NCBI GenBank assembly: GCA_009885905.1
Contig: VFJU01000237.1
Span: forward strand, 1 to 19,445
Reading direction: 5' to 3'
DNA length: 19,445 bases
DNA from: Verrucomicrobiota bacterium
GTDB taxonomy: Bacteria > Verrucomicrobiota > Verrucomicrobiia > Verrucomicrobiales > Akkermansiaceae
A program made the translations under genes and the position numbers. The notes under the pieces are model-generated. The model was not told the DNA's origin and searched no databases. It worked only from the letters and a program-made list of their open reading frames with translations. Shown here piece by piece: positions 12,538 to 19,445 of this stretch; within the stretch, counting starts at the first letter, position 1, and the number at the start of each line of letters is the position of its first letter.

Positions 12538-12565
12538 ACCATACCAAAGTCGACCACTCTGTCAA
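12538..12565 (-). promoter_or_regulatory. Predicted sigma70-type promoter of the tRNA-Thr-tuf-rpoBC cluster
   Basis: On the minus strand a perfect -35 box TTGACA (12560-12565) is followed after 16 bp by TATGGT (12538-12543). Transcription would start near 12531 and give a leader of about 100 nt before tRNA-Thr. That leader contains a small TCTCG/CGAGA hairpin at 12480-12494. A second TTGACA at 12591-12596 has only a poor -10 partner (GATTTT). The rest of the 268-nt spacer up to the ABC transporter gene shows an imperfect GTGAATT/AATTCAC repeat over the end of that gene (12669-12700) but no convincing terminator. Confidence 0.65.
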
Positions 12566-12696
12566 AAAAAATCTCGATGAAAAGAATAATTGTCAAAAAC
12601 CTCTGAAATTACTGGCCTTTGAGGCTGAAAATAGTCGCTCAAAAATCATGATCCACCGATGGATGGCGGTGAATTCTGCAAAGTAATCGCCGAAAT

Positions 12697-14463
12697 TCAC
12701 ATCAATTGCGTCTCGACCAGTAATTTATACGTGCCGTCCCGAGCCAGTAGCGTCTCGTGTGTGCCGCTTTCCACTATTTTTCCGTGGTTGAAAACGAGAA
12801 TATGATCTGCATGGCGGACGGTGGAAAGGCGGTGGGCGATGACCAAGCTTGTGCGCCCAGCCATGAGTCGATCCAGCGCCTCGTTGACGAGTCGCTCGCT
12901 CTCGGAATCAAGCGCGGAAGTCGCTTCGTCTAATAGGAGAATGCGGGGGTTCGCAAGGATGGCCCGAGCGATCGCGATGCGCTGGCGTTGGCCGCCAGAA
13001 AGCTTGGTTCCACGAGGGCCGACCAGCGTTTCGTAGCCTTCCGGTAGCTTGCAAATGAATTCGTGGGCGTTGGCCATTTCCGCGGCGCGGGTGATGTCCT
13101 TGCGGCTCGCACCTGGCTTGCCGTACTCGATGTTTTCCAAAATGCTACCGCCGAAGAGCAACACCTCTTGTGGAACGATCGCCATCTGCGAACGCAGGCA
13201 AGCCAAGCCGATTTGCGAGGCATCGATTTCGTCAAATACGATGTGTCCAGACTCTGGTGAATGGAATCCGAGAATCAGCGAAAAAACGGTCGATTTTCCA
13301 GCACCGGAAGGACCGACCAAGGCGACGCGTTGGCCAGGGGCGACATGAAAAGCGATATCATCGAGCACGAGCACGTCTTCCCGCGACGGATAGCGAAAAC
13401 TAACGTTTTTGAAACCAAGCGAACCATGCAAAATAATGTCTTCCGAACCGACGGTGCGCTCGGTGGGGCAGTCGAGAATTTCGCGCAAGCGGTCGGTGGC
13501 GCCCGCGGTCTGCTGGAACTGGGAAATGATTTCTGGAAAAGAACCTAACGACGCTCCCACAAAAATAGAAAACAAAATGAAAGCGGCAAAGTTCGTCCAA
13601 TTAATTTCGCCATTTGCATACATCCGCGAGCCATACCAAGTGACGAATGCGATGGTGCCAAAGAGGGCGAAAATGATGAATGATAGAAAAGCAGCTCGGT
13701 GGCGCGCGCCTCGCAATGTGACATGAAAAAACGAGTCGAGCGCGCGGTCGTAGCGACGGGCTTCGAATTCTTCATTTCCAAATGCTTTCACGTCGACGAT
13801 CGACTGCGTGGTCTCCTCGATGACCGTGCCGGCCTCCGCGAGTGAATCTTGCGCGGCACGAGAAAAACCGCGGACTTTACGCCCAAAGAATGCAATCGCA
13901 AGCACCACAATAGGCACGCTACCAAGCATAATGAGCGATAGTTTCCACGAGGCCACGAAGATGAAAACAAGCCCGCCGATAAGAATCACCGTGTGCCTAA
14001 CAGCTTGGGGAACCGCGTTGAGAAGCGTATCCCGGACAACCCCAAGATCCGCAGAAACTCGATTGCTTAGAGCTCCAGAACGCTGCTCCTGATAGAATGC
14101 CACTGGCAATTTCAATAGATGCGAAAACACATCGCGCCGAAGACGATTCAACGCAGCCTCCCCAGAACGGATAAATCCTTGGACCCGAAAAAACGCAATG
14201 ATGGATTGAACCAACAAAACGCCGACAAGCATGATCACGATTCGATTCGATTTTTCTAACACTTGAGCGGGAGCGACTCCCTCGCGGAGCGCATCAGTGG
14301 GATTGCCGATGAGTTCTTTGAGAAAATACGGGAACGCTAACGAAAGAATGGCCGTGAAAAATAACGCCGCAAGCGAAGGCAAAAAGATGGCTTTTTCCTG
14401 CATCAGATAGCTCAGGATCCATCGGTGAGATGAGATCGGCTTCTTCTTTTTTGGCTCAGGCAT
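12697..14463 (-). CDS. ABC exporter, fused membrane and ATPase domains (MsbA/multidrug type)
   Basis: Half-transporter of 588 residues that would work as a homodimer or heterodimer in the inner membrane, exporting a lipid or hydrophobic compound (substrate not known). The N-terminal type-1 exporter membrane domain has about six helices, near 26-47, 75-93, 153-172, 175-194, 255-276 and 290-308. The ATPase domain has Walker A GPSGAGKST (384-392), Q-loop Q432, signature LSGGQRQR (488-495), Walker B ILLLDE (508-513), D-loop SALD (516-519) and H-loop H544, so it should be active. The N-terminus is rich in Lys (PKKKKP). The gene is transcribed toward the tuf-cluster promoter and divergently from the protease gene, with 100 nt between them. 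No clear promoter or Shine-Dalgarno sequence was found. It resembles MsbA but cannot be assigned to lipid A transport from sequence alone. Confidence 0.93.
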   Translation of the reverse strand: MPEPKKKKPISSHRWILSYLMQEKAIFLPSLAALFFTAILSLAFPYFLKELIGNPTDALREGVAPAQVLEKSNRIVIMLVGVLLVQSIIAFFRVQGFIRSGEAALNRLRRDVFSHLLKLPVAFYQEQRSGALSNRVSADLGVVRDTLLNAVPQAVRHTVILIGGLVFIFVASWKLSLIMLGSVPIVVLAIAFFGRKVRGFSRAAQDSLAEAGTVIEETTQSIVDVKAFGNEEFEARRYDRALDSFFHVTLRGARHRAAFLSFIIFALFGTIAFVTWYGSRMYANGEINWTNFAAFILFSIFVGASLGSFPEIISQFQQTAGATDRLREILDCPTERTVGSEDIILHGSLGFKNVSFRYPSREDVLVLDDIAFHVAPGQRVALVGPSGAGKSTVFSLILGFHSPESGHIVFDEIDASQIGLACLRSQMAIVPQEVLLFGGSILENIEYGKPGASRKDITRAAEMANAHEFICKLPEGYETLVGPRGTKLSGGQRQRIAIARAILANPRILLLDEATSALDSESERLVNEALDRLMAGRTSLVIAHRLSTVRHADHILVFNHGKIVESGTHETLLARDGTYKLLVETQLM

Positions 14464-14563
14464 AGGCGGATGGGAGACGATGAAAGATGTGCCGTCAACC
14501 GTGAGAATGAGCTTGATGCATGATAATCGAAATCTTACCGTTCGACTCTAAAGAATTTTCCCC

Positions 14564-15580
14564 ATGAAATCGCTGGTTTTACTCCCCTTTCTTCTCGCGG
14601 TAACATTCGCCAATCCTGCTTTGGCGGTGATCGTGGCGGGGGCCAGCGGCGGCGGGAACACCACGAGTCACACCACGCAGGCTCAGTTTGAAAACATCTA
14701 CAGCATTCCTCTACCCGTTTACGACAACGTCATCTCGTACGCTGGGGCTTCAGGAATTTATTTGGGATACAACGCGACAACCCACGACGTGTGGGTTCTT
14801 ACGGCTCGCCACATTGGCAGTGATGCTACGCAAGGTGCGACTGTGACCATCGGTGGCCTGACCTACAATCGCCAACCCGAGGGAAGCGGCGGATTTGGCC
14901 TATTACCAGGAGGCGACTTGCGCCTCGTCCGCTACAAACGCCCCGATCTCGCCGTGCCGACTCTAGCAGCCGTGAATATCTCCACCTCCATTCCCACCGC
15001 TGGTACCGCACTATTGATGGTTGGCTATGGCCAAAATCGCACGGAAATTGCCGCTACCGTAGCATCCATTCCAGATGCCACATCGGTGAGTGTTGGTACA
15101 GGTTACCACTGGACAGGTCCTAACATCAAACGCTGGGGCACCAACCAAATCGAAGCAGAATTTCACGATGGCTTCGAATCGATTGGTCCCATCAGCGGAC
15201 CGAAGGGGACGTTCTCAATGGGTACTTACAACACGGTCGGTTACATGACCGACTTCGACCAGCCTGCCAGCAACCAATGGCTCACCAGCGATGAAGCACA
15301 AGGGTCCGTCGGCGACTCGGGCGGAAGCGCGTTTTACTACTCTGGCAGCGGATGGGTACTTTCCGGCATCTTCACCGCAGTGGCTGGATTTTCAGGTCAG
15401 GCGGCGAACACGTCCGCATTTGGCAACGTGAGCCTCCTGATCGACGTCGCCAGTTACAGCACCGCCATCAACTCCGCACTTGGCGGCATCACGCTGGTCC
15501 CCGAACCAGAAATCTCGATGCTCTTCCTCCTCGCGAGCGGCGCACTATTTACCAGACGCCGGAGGTCGACACTCGTTTGA
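14564..15580 (+). CDS. Secreted trypsin-like serine protease with PEP-CTERM anchor
   Basis: Exported protein of 338 residues. A Sec signal peptide covers about 1-21 (MKS, hydrophobic core, ANPALA). A chymotrypsin-fold triad can be read: H83 in VLTARHIG, D118 in GGDLRLV and S252 in GDSGGSAF, so activity is plausible although the His motif differs from the usual TAAHC. The C-terminus is a PEP-CTERM sorting signal: VPEPE at 312-316, a hydrophobic stretch (about 317-330) and RRRR at 331-334. Such signals are cut and processed by an exosortase in the inner membrane. The start ATG has only a weak AAAGAA upstream; a TGATAAT at 14521-14527 may be a -10 box without a clear -35. It lies 38 nt before the rsmA fusion gene on the same strand. 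Substrate and role are not known. Confidence 0.85.
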   Translation: MKSLVLLPFLLAVTFANPALAVIVAGASGGGNTTSHTTQAQFENIYSIPLPVYDNVISYAGASGIYLGYNATTHDVWVLTARHIGSDATQGATVTIGGLTYNRQPEGSGGFGLLPGGDLRLVRYKRPDLAVPTLAAVNISTSIPTAGTALLMVGYGQNRTEIAATVASIPDATSVSVGTGYHWTGPNIKRWGTNQIEAEFHDGFESIGPISGPKGTFSMGTYNTVGYMTDFDQPASNQWLTSDEAQGSVGDSGGSAFYYSGSGWVLSGIFTAVAGFSGQAANTSAFGNVSLLIDVASYSTAINSALGGITLVPEPEISMLFLLASGALFTRRRRSTLV

Positions 15581-15618
15581 GTTGCACGCCCACGGTTCAT
15601 GCCTCATGAAAAGCAGCC

Positions 15619-16953
15619 ATGACGGGTCGAGAAATTCGAGAAGCACTGGATCACGCGGGAGTCCTACCGAGCAAGCAACTTGGACAAAATTTCCTCATCG
15701 ATCCAAACATGGCACGCTGGATCGTCTCGCAATTGGAAATCACCGCCAATGATGCGGTCGTCGAGGTGGGCCCAGGCACAGGATCGCTCAGCGAACACCT
15801 CGTCGGTAATGTGCGAAAACTCATTCTTATCGAATTCGATGCCCGCCTCGCGGCAGCACTAACAGAACGTTACCGCAGTGACCCTAGCGTAGAGGTCCAC
15901 CATGCAGATGGTGTGAAATTCGACGGTCGCCAACTCTTCAAACATCGCCCACTGAAATTTCTCGGCAATCTCCCCTACTCCTGCGGCGGCGCGATCCTAA
16001 AAAACTTGCTCAGTCGCCCCCATCCATTCGACCGAGCCGTGATCATGTTGCAAAAGGAAGTGATCGATCGCCTCGGCGCAAAACCCGGAACCAAGGACTA
16101 CGGAATTCTATCACTTCGGACACAAGCGAACTGGGAAGTGAAATCTTTACGCACGGTGCCGCCGGAGGCATTCTATCCACAACCGAAAATCGATTCCAGC
16201 GTCGCCGTACTCACCCCACGCATCGGTGGACTTCCGCCATTTGATTACCGCCTCTTCGACGAACTCATCCGTCGCGGCTTCTCCCAACGCCGCAAACAAC
16301 TGAAAAAACAACTGCCAGACGGACCACCATGGGATGAGATCACGACCCAGCTCGGCGTCAGCACAACCGTCCGTGGCGAAGAACTCACTCTATCACAATG
16401 GGTCGATCTAACCCGCAGTTTTGATCCACATCCGCTCAAGGATATCCCTCAAAATGCTGGGGAAATCTTCGATGTCGTCGACGCAAGCGATCAAGTCATC
16501 GGCACCGCCACCCGCGCCGAGGTCCACGCACAAAAACTCACGCACCGCGCCGTTCACGTCTTTGTTTTCAATAAACGCGGCGACTTACTTCTTCAAAAAC
16601 GCTCGCTTCTCAAAGACATGTGCCCCGGCCTCTGGGACTCAAGCGTCTCGGGCCACCTCGACTCTGGCGAGTCTTACGAAAATGCCGCACGACGCGAGCT
16701 CGGAGAAGAAATGGGCATCTCCTCGGAGAACATCCCAGAGGAAATCGCCCGCATCACTCCCAGCACTAACACCGGCTGGGAACACGTTAGATTGTACCGG
16801 ATACACTACGACGGAACACTCCGCTTTCCATCCGCAGAAGTGGACGCAGCGATGTGGTTTCCTCTAGCAGAAATTTCCGCTTGGACTGCATCACACCCAG
16901 AAGACTTCGCCCCCGGCTTCCTAGAGTGCTGGAGTCAATTTCATCCCATCTAA
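15619..16953 (+). CDS. rsmA: RsmA (16S rRNA A1518/A1519 dimethyltransferase) fused to a Nudix hydrolase
   Basis: One uninterrupted ORF of 444 residues with two domains. Residues 1 to about 268 are RsmA/KsgA, which dimethylates two adjacent adenines near the 3' end of 16S rRNA: KQLGQNFLID at 19-28, SAM motif I VVEVGPGTG at 47-55 and the catalytic NLPY at 117-120. Normal RsmA ends near residue 270. Residues 280-444 form a Nudix domain with a perfect Nudix box at 345-367 (G345, E351, R359, E360, E363, E364, G366). The segment before it (HRAVHVFVFN, LLLQKRS, PGLWDSSVSGHLDSGE) resembles the IPP-isomerase-like/YfcD branch of Nudix proteins; its substrate is not known. The start ATG has no Shine-Dalgarno sequence. 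The GTG start of the next gene lies 3 nt after the stop. Both domains keep their key residues. Confidence 0.95.
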   Translation: MTGREIREALDHAGVLPSKQLGQNFLIDPNMARWIVSQLEITANDAVVEVGPGTGSLSEHLVGNVRKLILIEFDARLAAALTERYRSDPSVEVHHADGVKFDGRQLFKHRPLKFLGNLPYSCGGAILKNLLSRPHPFDRAVIMLQKEVIDRLGAKPGTKDYGILSLRTQANWEVKSLRTVPPEAFYPQPKIDSSVAVLTPRIGGLPPFDYRLFDELIRRGFSQRRKQLKKQLPDGPPWDEITTQLGVSTTVRGEELTLSQWVDLTRSFDPHPLKDIPQNAGEIFDVVDASDQVIGTATRAEVHAQKLTHRAVHVFVFNKRGDLLLQKRSLLKDMCPGLWDSSVSGHLDSGESYENAARRELGEEMGISSENIPEEIARITPSTNTGWEHVRLYRIHYDGTLRFPSAEVDAAMWFPLAEISAWTASHPEDFAPGFLECWSQFHPI

Positions 16954-16956
16954 CTT

Positions 16957-17715
16957 GTGAAAAAAAATATCCTACTCTTCGCCGTACTTTTCACTCTCAA
17001 TTCATGCCAGAAGTCTGAGCCTGAGCAACTCGGCTATCAGATCATTTCCTCCCGCCCGCACGACGAATCCGCCTACACCCAAGGTCTACAACTCCTTGGC
17101 TCTCGCCTCTTTGAAAGCACCGGGATGTACGGCCAGTCCACCCTCCGCGAAAACGATCCAACCTCGGGGGCAATTCTGCGTAAACGCCCACTCGCCAAAA
17201 CGGTATTCGGCGAGGGCCTGGCCATCGTCGGCGGCGAAATGTTTGTGCTGACTTGGAAAGAAAATATCGCCTACGTTTTTGAACCCGACACCTTCAAACC
17301 CATCCGCACACACAACTATCTAGGCGAAGGCTGGGGACTAACAACTGACGGCAAACAACTCATCATGAGCGATGGCTCAAACAAGCTCAAATTCATCGAC
17401 CCCAAAGACTTCTCCACACTGAAAACTCTCGAGGTGAAAGAGGGAAAAATTCCAGTCACCAACCTCAACGAACTCGAGTGGATCGATGGTCAAATCTTTG
17501 CCAATATCTACCAGACAGATAAAATCGCTCGGATCTCACCCACCGACGGTCACGTCACCGGTTGGCTCGACCTCACCGGCTTAAAAAATCAATTGCCTAA
17601 ACCCAACCGCGCCGATGTCCTCAACGGTATCGCTTACGATCCAAGTACGGGCCACTTGCTCGTCACCGGCAAGTACTGGCCGCTGGTGTTCGAAATGAAG
17701 ATCGTAAAAAAATAA
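16957..17715 (+). CDS. Glutaminyl-peptide cyclotransferase-like lipoprotein
   Basis: A protein of 252 residues from a GTG start, 3 nt after rsmA. The N-terminus is a lipoprotein signal (KKN, hydrophobic core, lipobox LNSC with C17), so the protein is probably anchored to a membrane facing the periplasm. The rest matches the plant-type glutamine cyclotransferase family, a five-bladed propeller that turns N-terminal Gln into pyroglutamate: YTQGL at 40-44, ESTGMYGQS at 53-61, FGEGLAI at 84-90, GEGWGLT at 123-129, NELEW at 171-175, NGIAYD at 223-228 and LVTGKYWP at 235-242. The order and spacing are typical. No Shine-Dalgarno sequence is visible. The natural substrate in bacteria is not known. 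Confidence 0.88.
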   Translation: MKKNILLFAVLFTLNSCQKSEPEQLGYQIISSRPHDESAYTQGLQLLGSRLFESTGMYGQSTLRENDPTSGAILRKRPLAKTVFGEGLAIVGGEMFVLTWKENIAYVFEPDTFKPIRTHNYLGEGWGLTTDGKQLIMSDGSNKLKFIDPKDFSTLKTLEVKEGKIPVTNLNELEWIDGQIFANIYQTDKIARISPTDGHVTGWLDLTGLKNQLPKPNRADVLNGIAYDPSTGHLLVTGKYWPLVFEMKIVKK

Positions 17716-17762
17716 GTTCGCCCGCTTGCCCACCTCTGACTTCCGCCTACCTTCACACATTA

Positions 17763-18542
17763 ATGCTTCCATCCGACCCCAATCTCGAACCCGCAATCCG
17801 CGATCCCAAAAAACTCCGAAACACGGCGTTTATTCTGATCGCGACCATGCTGCTTGGCGGCTTTTTTGTTCTCAATGCCTATGATAATTGGACCAGCAGC
17901 CAAGCCAAGGATGAGCGGCCTGCAGTGATTTACCGCATCACTCCGGAGCGCGATCTTCGCATGCTGCGGCAGGACGGAAAAATCGTCGACGTGGTCAACC
18001 TTCGTGGTAATGTCATCGCCCTCAACATCACCAGTCTTCGCGACCCACAAGCAGCAGAACTTAGCATGGCGGTAATGAAACGCCTCGCCACAAGCCGTAT
18101 CGCCACTAAGGAATTTAGCCTCATCACCCTCGTCGTTGATCCACTAGCCGCAGAAAAACTACTTCCAAGCCTAACGGAATTTTCAACTGCCCAGCGTATC
18201 AATCTACCACAGTGGTGGGTCGGTGGAAATGAGCCGAAAACCTTGCACAAGTTTATCAAAAATGAACTGAAAACTAACATCTATCCAAATGAGTTAAATG
18301 GTAAATGGCTCTACGATGCCTCAATCATCCTGATCGATAAGAACGGTCACATCCGCCGAGCCGTCGTTCCACAAAAACAAGGTGGTCCACCTTTCATCGC
18401 CACGTTTGACTTCGAACAAGCCGCTGCTTGGGATGCGAAAGGCGCGAAAACTGGAACAGCAAATAATAATGTCGAGGAACTCGAAAACCTCCTAAATCAC
18501 ACCATCGATAAACTTCTAGCAGAACAATACAAAAACAAATGA
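17763..18542 (+). CDS. Membrane-anchored SCO-like protein without cysteines
   Basis: A protein of 259 residues with a single membrane anchor at about 22-39 and a periplasmic domain. The layout resembles SCO1/SenC: a strand and DGKIVDVVNLRGNVIALNIT at 71-90 (compare the DG.pv.L.dLrGKv motif), a VVDPLAAEKLLPSL segment at 124-137 and LYDASIILIDKNGHIRR near 183-199 (compare the family's HS...LiD..G). The CxxxC that binds copper is absent: the place reads NITSLRDPQAAEL and the protein has no Cys at all. It therefore cannot be a normal copper chaperone or thiol oxidoreductase. The assignment is to a thioredoxin-fold relative by pattern only. It overlaps the next gene by 4 nt (ATGA), so the two are probably translated together and may act together. 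Confidence 0.7.
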   Translation: MLPSDPNLEPAIRDPKKLRNTAFILIATMLLGGFFVLNAYDNWTSSQAKDERPAVIYRITPERDLRMLRQDGKIVDVVNLRGNVIALNITSLRDPQAAELSMAVMKRLATSRIATKEFSLITLVVDPLAAEKLLPSLTEFSTAQRINLPQWWVGGNEPKTLHKFIKNELKTNIYPNELNGKWLYDASIILIDKNGHIRRAVVPQKQGGPPFIATFDFEQAAAWDAKGAKTGTANNNVEELENLLNHTIDKLLAEQYKNK

Positions 18543-19270
18543 AACGCAACACCACCATCGGCTTGTTCTATACCGGCGTCGCCATCATTTGCATCGGCAT
18601 TGTAAGTCTCGCACTCTGGCTTGGAAAAGGTCTCAACAAACCTTACCAAGCACCCTTGGTGGTGAACACTGGAAAGGACACTACCCCTCAGTGGTTTGAA
18701 ATCACCAAGGATCTCTCGGCGGTCAATCAGGACAACCAGCCCGTCAAGCTCTCTAACTTGCGCGGCAAGGTCTGGGTCATTGCCCAGTTCTTTGCCGTCT
18801 GCCCAAAATGCGCCATCCGCAACGGTGAGGAACTCCGCAAAATCTACGACGAGTTCAAAGGTGACCCAGATTTTCATCTCACCTGCGTCTCTGTGGACCC
18901 AGAAAACGACCAACATGAGAAGCTCTCAGATTACGCCAAGGCCCTCGGCGCAGACACTAAAAACTGGTGGTTTCTCAATGCCGGAGATGCGAAATCCACT
19001 CACGAGTACCTCGAAAAAGAACTCAAATTCTTCGGCGTCCGCGAGCGCAGCGACCCAGTCGACATCGAGGCAAATGGCAAGTACGCTCACGATCTCGGCT
19101 TCATCGTGGTTGACCGCGATTTCAAAGTCATCGGCAAATGGCCCCTCGCTGACGCCCGCTCGGAGGAGGCTAAAAAAATTGATCCGGGGCTCTATCAGAA
19201 ACTTAAAGAAGAACTCTTCGCACGTATTCGTCTGGAGCTTGATAGAAAAAAATCACCTGCCATCAAATGA
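18539..19270 (+). CDS. SCO1/SenC-like thioredoxin-fold protein with CxxC motif
   Basis: A protein of 243 residues with an N-terminal membrane anchor at about 8-28 and a periplasmic thioredoxin-like domain. SCO1/SenC proteins deliver copper to the CuA site of cytochrome oxidase. Here VKLSNLRGKVWVIAQFF (69-85) leads into C88-P-K-C91, then CVSVDPENDQHEKLSDYA (116-133), and H184 in YAHDLGFIVVD matches the conserved SCO copper-ligand His. The family normally has CxxxC (CPxxC); this one has CxxC, as in thioredoxins, so metal binding or redox chemistry may differ. It overlaps the genes on either side by 4 nt (ATGA) each, indicating tight translational coupling. No separate Shine-Dalgarno sequence is seen. 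Confidence 0.85.
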   Translation: MKRNTTIGLFYTGVAIICIGIVSLALWLGKGLNKPYQAPLVVNTGKDTTPQWFEITKDLSAVNQDNQPVKLSNLRGKVWVIAQFFAVCPKCAIRNGEELRKIYDEFKGDPDFHLTCVSVDPENDQHEKLSDYAKALGADTKNWWFLNAGDAKSTHEYLEKELKFFGVRERSDPVDIEANGKYAHDLGFIVVDRDFKVIGKWPLADARSEEAKKIDPGLYQKLKEELFARIRLELDRKKSPAIK

Positions 19271-19445
19271 ACAACGAACGCAAACAGTGGCTTAGTCGCT
19301 CACCACAAGAAGCTCTCTCACAAAAACTTGGAATCTATGCCTGGATTCTAACAACAGTAGTGCTACTTTTGGTGGTAGCGATGCAAAAAATCAAACTCCC
19401 TCTGCCGGACGGTTGGTCTACAAGTTTTCTTCCACCCATCTACGC
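19267..19445 (+). CDS. DUF420-like membrane protein (partial, right edge)
   Basis: Only the first 59 residues are present. The ATG overlaps the previous stop as ATGA. After a polar N-terminus there is a first membrane segment at about 22-40 (IYAWILTTVVLLLVVAM), then KIKLPLPDGW and FLPPIYA, similar to the LP.lnA.lN motif seen after the first helix in DUF420 proteins (the family of B. subtilis YozB and S. aureus CtaM, linked to cytochrome oxidase function). DUF420 genes are often found beside SCO genes, which supports the reading. The assignment is tentative because most of the protein lies outside the window. Confidence 0.6.
   Translation, partial: MNNERKQWLSRSPQEALSQKLGIYAWILTTVVLLLVVAMQKIKLPLPDGWSTSFLPPIY

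Noticed and set aside
14464..14563. Divergent promoters between the ABC exporter and the protease
   Set aside because: Only isolated half-boxes such as TGATAAT and TTGACG were seen, without partners at correct spacing, so no separate promoter feature was called.

Overview
This window looks like a chromosomal segment from a member of the PVC group, most likely Verrucomicrobiota. The case rests on a PEP-CTERM sorting signal (VPEP, a hydrophobic stretch, then four Arg) on a secreted protein, the general style of the RNA polymerase and ribosomal proteins, and a near absence of Shine-Dalgarno sequences. The phylum call is inference: no rRNA gene is present to confirm it.

Region 1 (1-12428, all minus strand, read right to left) is the classical transcription/translation cluster: tRNA-Thr(GGT), tuf, tRNA-Trp(CCA), secE, nusG, rplK, rplA, rplJ, rplL, rpoB and rpoC (rpoC runs off the left edge). 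A good sigma70-type promoter (TTGACA, 16 bp, TATGGT) lies about 100 nt upstream of tRNA-Thr. Several stem-loops sit between the genes: two between tuf and tRNA-Trp, two between rplK and rplA, one between rplJ and rplL, and two between rplL and rpoB. They are candidates for attenuation or RNA processing that would set different output for each part of the cluster. L10 carries an unusual Ala/Glu/Pro-rich repeated tail.

Region 2 (12697-14463, minus strand) is an MsbA-like ABC exporter half-transporter that ends about 130 nt from the tuf-cluster promoter.

Region 3 (14564-19445, plus strand) starts divergently from the exporter. It holds a PEP-CTERM trypsin-like protease, then a single ORF fusing the 16S rRNA dimethyltransferase RsmA to a C-terminal Nudix hydrolase. 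Next comes a glutaminyl-cyclotransferase-like lipoprotein, followed by three genes joined by 4-nt ATGA overlaps or short gaps: a membrane-anchored SCO-like protein with no cysteine, a second SCO1/SenC-like protein with a CxxC rather than CxxxC motif, and the start of a DUF420-like membrane protein. The last three suggest a cytochrome oxidase assembly group continuing off the right edge.

Most of the window is well-conserved housekeeping DNA. I found no clearly new multi-gene system. The items most worth a second look are the RsmA-Nudix fusion, the odd SCO pair, the L10 tail and the set of intergenic hairpins.
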